17,886 bases of DNA from CAYZEZ01 sp964477295 (GTDB lineage Bacteria; Bacteroidota; Bacteroidia; Bacteroidales; SM23-62): assembly GCA_964477295.1 (NCBI GenBank), contig CAYZEZ010000076.1, positions 1-17,886 of the forward strand. Direction: 5' to 3'. This document shows positions 1 to 6,395 of the stretch, piece by piece (positions within the stretch are counted from its first letter, which is position 1; every line of letters begins with the position of its first letter). Below the pieces are notes generated by a model. The model was given only the letters and a program-made list of their open reading frames with translations, was not told where the DNA came from and made no database searches. Both the position numbers and the translations under genes were made by a program.

Positions 1-632
1 AGGTGTGGGGCCGGTATAATATTTCCGACTATGCCCTGATACAGCATGCCGATGTTTCGTGGCTTACCAATTATGAGTTTCCCCCACCACAGGGGCCGAT
101 TTCCATACGGCAGGTACTGGGAGAGCGGGCCAATGTGATCCCTCCGGCCACGATGCTGATCGGGAACCAGCTGATGCTCTCTGATAACAATGAATTTGCC
201 TACCATTCTGTCGCTTCGTCCGTACAGCTTTTATGCGGAGATGTAAGGGGAATTACTCCTGAGCAAAAGCAATGGTATAAGAAGTGGTCGGACTGGTTCA
301 GGGAGATGGAAGACAAATACCACTATACACGCTACTACCAGAAATCGGATATGTTTGATAAGCCAGCATTGGGAAACTGGGATGGATGCTATAAGTTTAA
401 TCCCGATAAAGAAGGCGGAATTTTGTTCTTCTACAGGAATAATTCACCGGATGAAGGCCGGACTTTCAGGGTGCATTGTGTAAATGATGAAACCAATTAT
501 TCTATTTACGAACCGATGACGAAGGAGGAAATGGGCAGGTTTTCCGGTTTGGAATTACGGGAAAATGGAATCAGGATCAGGATCGACTCAATAAATACAG
601 CAAAAGTACTTGGCATTGAAAAAATAAACTAA
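1..632 (+). CDS. Glycoside hydrolase, GH36-like alpha-galactosidase type, C-terminal part (5' partial)
   Basis: The reading frame is open to the left edge, so the start lies outside the window; the GTG at position 3 is unlikely to be the true start. About 210 C-terminal residues are visible. The segment with the short motifs MLIGNQLMLSDNNEFAYHSV and, further on, WDGCYKFNPDKEGGILFFYR resembles the end of the catalytic barrel and the following beta-sandwich of GH36-like (clan GH-D) alpha-galactosidases, where a 'GIL-F-R-NS' strand opens the C-terminal domain. The last 40 residues alternate hydrophobic and charged residues as expected for beta strands and end in IEKIN. The catalytic aspartates lie upstream and cannot be checked. 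The enzyme would release terminal galactose or a related sugar, which fits the other hydrolases in the window. The gene converges on the caspase gene, with 50 nt between them and no obvious terminator hairpin. The family assignment is from pattern memory only. Confidence 0.55.
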   Translation, partial: VWGRYNISDYALIQHADVSWLTNYEFPPPQGPISIRQVLGERANVIPPATMLIGNQLMLSDNNEFAYHSVASSVQLLCGDVRGITPEQKQWYKKWSDWFREMEDKYHYTRYYQKSDMFDKPALGNWDGCYKFNPDKEGGILFFYRNNSPDEGRTFRVHCVNDETNYSIYEPMTKEEMGRFSGLELRENGIRIRIDSINTAKVLGIEKIN

Positions 633-682
633 TCAAAATCAACACAAACCTCATTCCCCACACTCACACTTCGCTTCACTTT

Positions 683-3600
683 TTAATAAATCCTGAAATC
701 GTTTTTCACGTTCTCTTCGCGGGAAGTCGGAGTCTGACGGCCATGTGACAGGTCGGTGACCCGTTCCGAGACATAGGACCTGAATTCCGAAACGCTGTAT
801 TGCCTGTTTCTGTCGAGATCGGCACGCCTGGTATTTATCCCTTCCAGGAAACAGGATGTAAACAAACCATTGCTTGAGTTCACTCCTTCCAGGGCAAACT
901 CCGTTCCCCCGGCTGCTGAAATAATAGTGGCACCTGTTCCTTTTTTCAGGTCGCCGAACAGTGTTTTGGAAAGCTCGAGCGTGTTTGCCAGTCCAAATCC
1001 ATCCTCTTTCTGTTGCACTACAACTCCTGCGCCCCTGAAAGCAACGGATCCCCGCTCCTCGATGCTTTCCCGTGCCACTTTCACATCCTCCGCATCCAGC
1101 TCTCCTGAATGACAGGCATCGATAAACAGCAGCTTGTTTCTGCAGGCGATCCCGTCCAGTAATCTATCCAGGTCTTCATACGGTAATCCTCCTGCCGAAG
1201 GATTTAAAAAATCCATGTTATGTGTGGCAAGGTAATAGGTATATTGTTCATCCAGTACACCGTGTCCCGCAAAAAACAGGATCACCACATCATCGATCCC
1301 TGCGCCCTCGAGGAAAGACCTGAGGTTCCTGATGTTTTCTGCGGTGGCATTGGCATCAAGAACCAGCCTGGTATTTACATTTTCAAATGCCGGAGAGTTG
1401 CCCAGCGCTGCAGCAAAATCCTGTGCATCTTTGGCGGCGAAGGCCAGGTCATAGTCATCGTTAAGGTAATCAGATACCCCTATGGCTGCCAGGTAGAGGC
1501 TGGGTTTGTAATAGGGCGCATCATAATTGATCTCGAATATTTCGGGGATCGATTCCAGACCTTTTTCATCAATAACGCTGGTCTTGATCTCATTTAATCC
1601 GGCTGATAATTCTACCTCGATCGACCTGGAAAGTGTTTTTGAGGGCTGAGAGGCAAGATCGATACCCCGGCTGCCAAAAACCGGGACATCATTAATGTAA
1701 ACAATTATTTTTTGCAGGTTAGCCTGCTCATCCCCTGCGGTGATCCCGTAAGAAAAGGTTTTATTTTGCGTTGCCAGTGGCATGTCTTCATAATTTACTT
1801 TCAGTGAAGGAAGCTGAAGCTCTCCAACCAGGTCGTCCGGGTTAAATCCTAACCGTTTTAACCGCTTTTCGTATGCAGCTTTGTATGATGCAACAAGCCT
1901 GTTTGAGGCATAACCAAGCTGGTAGGCCACCACATCGGGACGGTTATACCTGAGCTCAATTTGTTCGAAAGGCATCAGCTCCTTCCCGTTCCTGAAAGCA
2001 ATGGCTTTCGAAGCTCCTTTAGACGAAGTATAATAATAATCAGGTGTATAGGTGATAAAATCAAAATCCCCAACCTGCGACATGCTCACAACCTGCCTGA
2101 AATCACCCGTATGGTAAAGAATGATCTCTCCCTGGTCATTGGTGGTGATAAGGAATTTTCCTTCGATGCTGAAAACCGCGTCGGTGACAATCCCTTTTTG
2201 CTTTTCGCTGAAGACGGATTGCCCGTCTTTCTTTACCTCAACCCTCTGGTCATTGAGTACACAGGACAATGATCCCTGTGTAAATTTATCCTCATACGTC
2301 TTATAATCTTCCTTCAGTTTTTTCTTTATCTTGCTTTCACTGACCGACCATCTTTTTAGTTCGCCTTTTTCTGTAGCGGCCAAAACATAACCGGGCTCCT
2401 CATCAAATTTGGCCCAGATGATATTATCGTCATCTTCCATGAGCGTTTTAACGATCCTGCCTGTACTGAAATTCCAGTATTTGATGAATTTGGTATCCAC
2501 CGCCGTGGTTACCATATATTTCCCATCCTTCGAAACATCGATGTAATTAACATCTGATGACCGCTGGTATGTTTTTTCCAGTTTGCCGGTTGACAGGTCC
2601 CATAAAGTCATGTTCTGGTGGAGTGATCCTACCAGGATATGCCTGCCATCGGGCATCACCTCAACAGCCAGTGCAGGCATAATATATCCCTCGAGGCTCC
2701 TGATGATCCTTCCCGATTGCATATCCCACAGTTTGATGCTCCTGTCTTCTCCGGCGGAAGCTACTGTGCGGTAATCGGGCGACAATGCAATCGAACGCAG
2801 CCAGGCAATATCGCCTGTAAACTCCTTAAGAAGAGGTGGTTCATAGGTGCTTGCTTCTTTGGTTTGTTCCGGGAAATCGGCGTTTGCCATGTCGTAGATC
2901 ATGATCGATTTTTTGACATTGGCGATAATCCTGGTCTGGTCTTTGTTAAACATTGCCCGGGTTGTGGGATAGTCGATCATCCATCTTTTCGGTTTGGTGA
3001 CATTGAGAAACGCATTCCGGTCATCTGTGAATTCGACAATTGAGACGGTTGTCCCCCCTGTTTTCTCCTCTTCTCCCTTTGCTGCAGTCATGGGAAGATA
3101 CAGGTTCTGTGATATCAGGGCAGACAATCCGTCGTAGGTGAACTCAATGTTGCTGAAGTCCATGACATAGAAATTGAGCATGTCCTTGTCGATATCTCCC
3201 TTTGCAAGGCTTGTTCCAAGGGCAAATGGAGTGAGCACCAGGGAGGTCAATGCCTTAGCAGCTCCGGCACCCTTTACGTGCTTCAGGGCATCGTCGACAA
3301 TGAGTCCCTGTTCCAGGTCGATCAATAGTAATTCCACATCATTCGACCGGTAACCGCCGGAAATGAGCCGTGTCCCATCGGGAGATATTCCAACCGAGGT
3401 TATTTCACCGGTAAATCCTTCAACGGTTTTTTGAAGCTCGCCTGTCTGAAGGTTCCAGACTTTCAGCAGCATATCAGATCCGCCCGATACAAAACCAGCC
3501 TGGTCCGGCAACAGTTTAATGGTATTCACCTCATCTGTATGGGCATCAATCATCTTTACCGGGGAAGGATCGCCCTGTAAGTCCCAGGTTATGATCTTAC

Positions 3601-3883
3601 CTTCTTTATCGCCTGATATTAGTGTTTTGCCGTCTCTGGTAATTTCTATGCAATTCACTCCGCTGTTATGACCATGAAATGTCCTGAAATCAATTCCGGT
3701 GTTAACATCCCACATCTTGATCAGTTTATCATCGGCTGCGGAGAACAGGTATTTTCCATCCGGTGAATAGATCACCATGTTGGTCATGGTCCGGTGCCCC
3801 TGCCGGATAATCAGTTCCTGGTCCTGGGCAAAAATGCCAATGCACAGGCATATATACACTATGCAGTTTACTACAGTCTTCAT
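683..3883 (-). CDS. Secreted WD40-repeat protein with C-terminal caspase (peptidase C14) domain
   Basis: This 1066-residue protein starts with a Sec signal peptide (residues 1-19, cut near FAQ-DQ). WD40 blades with the PDGK...L.S...D..IK.WD pattern occupy about residues 25-195 and 350-515, with a weaker blade near 565-600, so one or two beta-propellers are likely. Between the two WD40 blocks lies an atypical stretch (200-340) with a small hydrophobic residue-rich segment at 203-230. Residues 690-790 look like an Ig-type beta-sandwich. The caspase p20-like domain covers about 793-1066: the catalytic His is H874 in FFAGHG and the catalytic Cys is C924 in IDACHSG. Both are intact, so an active cysteine peptidase is expected; bacterial caspase homologues usually cleave after basic residues. 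The propeller probably binds a partner or substrate. The signal peptide places it in the periplasm or on the surface, not the cytoplasm. It is probably co-transcribed behind the PQQ-propeller gene. Domain identity is confident; the biological role is unknown. Confidence 0.9.
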   Translation of the reverse strand: MKTVVNCIVYICLCIGIFAQDQELIIRQGHRTMTNMVIYSPDGKYLFSAADDKLIKMWDVNTGIDFRTFHGHNSGVNCIEITRDGKTLISGDKEGKIITWDLQGDPSPVKMIDAHTDEVNTIKLLPDQAGFVSGGSDMLLKVWNLQTGELQKTVEGFTGEITSVGISPDGTRLISGGYRSNDVELLLIDLEQGLIVDDALKHVKGAGAAKALTSLVLTPFALGTSLAKGDIDKDMLNFYVMDFSNIEFTYDGLSALISQNLYLPMTAAKGEEEKTGGTTVSIVEFTDDRNAFLNVTKPKRWMIDYPTTRAMFNKDQTRIIANVKKSIMIYDMANADFPEQTKEASTYEPPLLKEFTGDIAWLRSIALSPDYRTVASAGEDRSIKLWDMQSGRIIRSLEGYIMPALAVEVMPDGRHILVGSLHQNMTLWDLSTGKLEKTYQRSSDVNYIDVSKDGKYMVTTAVDTKFIKYWNFSTGRIVKTLMEDDDNIIWAKFDEEPGYVLAATEKGELKRWSVSESKIKKKLKEDYKTYEDKFTQGSLSCVLNDQRVEVKKDGQSVFSEKQKGIVTDAVFSIEGKFLITTNDQGEIILYHTGDFRQVVSMSQVGDFDFITYTPDYYYTSSKGASKAIAFRNGKELMPFEQIELRYNRPDVVAYQLGYASNRLVASYKAAYEKRLKRLGFNPDDLVGELQLPSLKVNYEDMPLATQNKTFSYGITAGDEQANLQKIIVYINDVPVFGSRGIDLASQPSKTLSRSIEVELSAGLNEIKTSVIDEKGLESIPEIFEINYDAPYYKPSLYLAAIGVSDYLNDDYDLAFAAKDAQDFAAALGNSPAFENVNTRLVLDANATAENIRNLRSFLEGAGIDDVVILFFAGHGVLDEQYTYYLATHNMDFLNPSAGGLPYEDLDRLLDGIACRNKLLFIDACHSGELDAEDVKVARESIEERGSVAFRGAGVVVQQKEDGFGLANTLELSKTLFGDLKKGTGATIISAAGGTEFALEGVNSSNGLFTSCFLEGINTRRADLDRNRQYSVSEFRSYVSERVTDLSHGRQTPTSREENVKNDFRIY

Positions 3884-3942
3884 GTGTTATATTGGTTTAA
3901 TTTAAAAAGTTGCGAGGTACGGGTTACCAGGTACATGGTATT

Positions 3943-3972
3943 TGCCTTATCCGCCTGATGGCGGATAAGGCA
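3943..3972. repeat. Perfect 13-bp inverted repeat between propeller and caspase genes
   Basis: The arms TGCCTTATCCGCC (3943-3955) and GGCGGATAAGGCA (3960-3972) are perfectly complementary around a TGAT loop. In the minus-strand transcript the hairpin forms 21 nt past the PQQ-propeller stop codon and about 60 nt before the caspase-gene start. No T-run follows on either strand, so it is not a canonical intrinsic terminator. It could be an RNA-stabilising or processing hairpin, a partial terminator that lowers caspase expression, or a copy of a dispersed REP-like palindrome. The adjacent 3914-3940 stretch is rich in GGTAC/GGTTAC words, a simple-sequence style of intergenic DNA. Confidence 0.75.
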
Positions 3973-3992
3973 GGATTACAATGACAATAATT

Positions 3993-5882
3993 CTAGAAAC
4001 TATAGCTGATGATCTGCTTTTTGTCAGATTTCAGGAAAACCTGGCCTGATATCGGATCATAGTCATAGATTGGTTCTTTATCACCCAGCACCATTGATCC
4101 CAATTCTTCACCGGTTCTCTTATCCACCTTCACCAGTCCGGATCCTTTCTTCTGGCCTCCTTTCCCCACGATAGCGAGGATGATCTGCAGGTTCCCTTTT
4201 GATTTGGTGGCCGTGAATTTCTGGCTGGCGGCGGCTCCTGCAGCGTCTGCCGTAGCAGCCCAGTTTTCGGCCTGTGCCTGATAATACTTGCTTTCAAATG
4301 ATCCGTATCCCGATTGTGATGCCGCTACGGAATTAGAAGCAGAAGCGGCAGCAGCAACCACCTGCAGTGTCCGGAGTGCAATTTTCGCAGCCATGCTCAT
4401 TTCAGGGATATCCCATGATTTGTGCCAGCGCTCTGTACCGTCTGTCTCCAGCATCATAAGGTTATTGGAAGCACTGAGAAGGTAACCTCCTTCCAGAAGT
4501 TCTATATTGGAAGGAACTTCATCCTCAGTAAATTCTTTATCGATCTTATCTTTCAGCACCTTGTAATCTCCTTCCCGTAAATCGACTTCGTAGAGGGTAC
4601 CGGTACAATAGATCAATTCTTTGTCAAATGCCGGCTGGTATCTAACTTCCGGGACTTCTAACATCCCTTTCTTATCCCATACCTTTTCGCCATCATAGGT
4701 GATGAGCCCCAGTCTGCCTTTAATATCGGTATACATAATTCCTTTGGCAACGATCCGGTCGATCCCGATTCCTTTCACTCTCTCGTCCCACTTTATTTCT
4801 CCTGTCTTCTTATCCAGTAGCATCAACCGTACTCCCCTGGCAGCCACGGCAATTCCGGGATCACCCAGGTCGACCACAATACCGGTGGCTTTTTTTGTCT
4901 GCCATTTGAGTGATCCGGTTTTCAGGTCATACAGATTCAGAAACTTATCATCTACCACAACAACGCCATCGCTCATTGCAAACATATCAGGGACAACCTT
5001 CAGTTTTAGTTCCGTTGTCCACAGGCGGTTACCCGATCCCAGGTCGAGTGCGGTGAGCTGACCACTTTTTTTAACCCTTTCAAAGAAATAGCCTTTGGTC
5101 AGGTCGAGGCTAACATCAAACCTCTCAAAAGTCTGATTCTTCTCGGTTACATCGAATTCCCACATAATGTCGCCGTTACCGGCATTCATTTTGGCAATTT
5201 TCCTTGTATGAGCAAGTATCAGGTTCCCATCGGCACCTTCAATCGGGAGAATATCCACCGCTATACGATTCGATTCCCAGCGAATTTCAGCACTCGGCAG
5301 ATCGACCAGCTTTGTAAGAAATTTTTCGGGATTTTCCTTGTCGGTTGGATCATTCCAGGTACCTGAAATGATAACAGCTTTCTGGCTTGGCAGATAACCT
5401 GTACCGTTGAAGTTAAATGTAGGCATTTCCTTGCCCAAAAATTTCGAAACAGGCATCTCTGCCTGCCTCGGGCTGATCACCTCTTCACCCGTCATGATAT
5501 TGATGATGGCATAGTTTTTAAATGCAACATTGTCGGTATACTTGACCTCAATATAATCTGAGATCTCCGGTACATCTTCATCGTACATCACCTTTAAATA
5601 TTGATCAAATAAAGCAGTTACCTCCTGTCTTTTACCATCGGCTCCCTTGATGCCCCGGGCACCTTTCATGATATCACTTTCCCACATAATGCTACCGTCC
5701 CTTGAATCAATACCCATCAGCATCATATCGGATGTACCTGCCAGCAATACACCCACATCGGTTATTGTTGTCCACTCAACTTCTTTCTCGAAGTCAAGCT
5801 GCCAAAGCGCTTCCTGGGCACTGGCACAGAAAAACAATCCAAGCAACAGGATTGAAGTGAAAGAAAATTTGAAACTTTTCAT
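3993..5882 (-). CDS. Secreted PQQ-like beta-propeller repeat protein with Ala-rich insertion
   Basis: This 629-residue protein has a clear Sec signal peptide (about 1-22, ending CASAQ). Repeated blades carry the signature of PQQ/YWTD-like propellers: a hydrophobic strand, then a 'D...G...W' turn, for example IDSRDGSIMWE (58-68), MNAGNGDIMWEFD (232-244), LDLGSGNRLWTTE (279-291), YDLKTGSLKWQTK (318-330), LDKKTGEIKWDE (356-367) and VDKRTGEELGS (586-596). No dehydrogenase catalytic residues of the quinoprotein enzymes were recognised, so a scaffold or binding role is more likely than an enzyme. Around 495-560 the propeller is interrupted by an Ala/Ser-rich helical segment. The fold is confident and the ligand unknown. 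The gene is first in the minus-strand pair with the WD40-caspase gene, and divergent from the T9SS cargo gene across a 513-nt gap. By analogy with BamB-type propellers it could sit at the outer membrane, but nothing in the sequence proves this. Confidence 0.8.
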   Translation of the reverse strand: MKSFKFSFTSILLLGLFFCASAQEALWQLDFEKEVEWTTITDVGVLLAGTSDMMLMGIDSRDGSIMWESDIMKGARGIKGADGKRQEVTALFDQYLKVMYDEDVPEISDYIEVKYTDNVAFKNYAIINIMTGEEVISPRQAEMPVSKFLGKEMPTFNFNGTGYLPSQKAVIISGTWNDPTDKENPEKFLTKLVDLPSAEIRWESNRIAVDILPIEGADGNLILAHTRKIAKMNAGNGDIMWEFDVTEKNQTFERFDVSLDLTKGYFFERVKKSGQLTALDLGSGNRLWTTELKLKVVPDMFAMSDGVVVVDDKFLNLYDLKTGSLKWQTKKATGIVVDLGDPGIAVAARGVRLMLLDKKTGEIKWDERVKGIGIDRIVAKGIMYTDIKGRLGLITYDGEKVWDKKGMLEVPEVRYQPAFDKELIYCTGTLYEVDLREGDYKVLKDKIDKEFTEDEVPSNIELLEGGYLLSASNNLMMLETDGTERWHKSWDIPEMSMAAKIALRTLQVVAAAASASNSVAASQSGYGSFESKYYQAQAENWAATADAAGAAASQKFTATKSKGNLQIILAIVGKGGQKKGSGLVKVDKRTGEELGSMVLGDKEPIYDYDPISGQVFLKSDKKQIISYSF

Positions 5883-5968
5883 TGGTTTAAAATTTTGATA
5901 ATTAATATTTAAAAGTCAATAAGATTACCGATTTTATTAAAGATTTTAATACCTCTTTGTGTTTAAAT

Positions 5969-5976
5969 CAAATTTA
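5969..5976 (-). promoter_or_regulatory. Possible Bacteroidota -7 box for the PQQ-propeller gene
   Basis: On the minus strand this reads TAAATTTG, an exact match to the Bacteroidota sigma-ABfr -7 consensus TAnnTTTG. It lies about 87 nt upstream of the propeller start codon. No TTG-type -33 element is found at the usual spacing upstream, and the surrounding DNA is so AT-rich that a chance match is plausible. Confidence 0.25.
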
Positions 5977-6048
5977 TAGTATTTTATATAAAATATATGT
6001 TTTTATTAAAAGAAATAACAAAAATGTGATGGGGTGCTAAAAATTTTT

Positions 6049-6178
6049 GATGAGTTGCTCTCATCCATTGACTTTTCTCGCTGCAAGGAAACGAGTTCCT
6101 GAGTTCGATGAAGTCAATCATCGATCCTTGTATACATTTTTTATTGCGCTCTCCAATCCCTCCCCGGGTACTCGGGGA
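6049..6178. repeat. Cluster of three inverted repeats, possible structured RNA or degenerate element
   Basis: Three dyads lie in 130 nt. The first is GATGAG-TTGCT-CTCATC at 6049-6065. The second has ATTGACTT at 6067-6074 pairing with AAGTCAAT at 6111-6118 and encloses a 36-nt loop that itself contains GGAA...TTCC. The third is TCCCCG-ggtact-CGGGGA at 6161-6178. The spacing and the GC content above the flanks suggest a folded RNA, a promoter-region regulatory structure, or the remnant of a small repeated element. No known family was recognised. Confidence 0.4.
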
Positions 6179-6395
6179 AATGCGTTCGCAGGATTCAACT
6201 TTTTTGCATTTATAATTTTATCTAAATATATATTTATATATTCAACTATCTAATCTCTTGGCTTTTATCATATCTGTAATTTTTTTAACATATAATTAAT
6301 TGATAATTAATAAATAATAGCATATTTTAATAGCTTAATTATTACCATATTAAATAACTGCGATCCATCAATTTCAAAAATTATATCCATTTATT

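Larger units (their letters stand above)
5883..6395. other. Divergent AT-rich intergenic region with a structured GC-richer island
   Basis: This 513-nt gap separates the minus-strand PQQ-propeller gene from the plus-strand T9SS cargo gene, so it should carry promoters for both. Both flanks (about 5883-6030 and 6205-6395) are very AT-rich. The middle (about 6045-6200) is visibly richer in GC and holds several inverted repeats, listed as a separate feature. A 68-codon open frame crosses the island (6047-6253), but it has no recognisable product and its hydrophobic tail comes from AT-rich DNA, so it is not called as a gene. No tRNA or known riboswitch was recognised. Confidence 0.6.

Noticed and set aside
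2639..3043. Antisense frames within the WD40-caspase gene
   Set aside because: They overlap a clearly coding gene with intact domains and resemble no known protein.
6047..6253. 68-codon open frame in the divergent intergenic region
   Set aside because: No recognisable product; it overlaps the hairpin island and its C-terminal half is hydrophobic simply because the DNA is AT-rich. Treated as non-coding.
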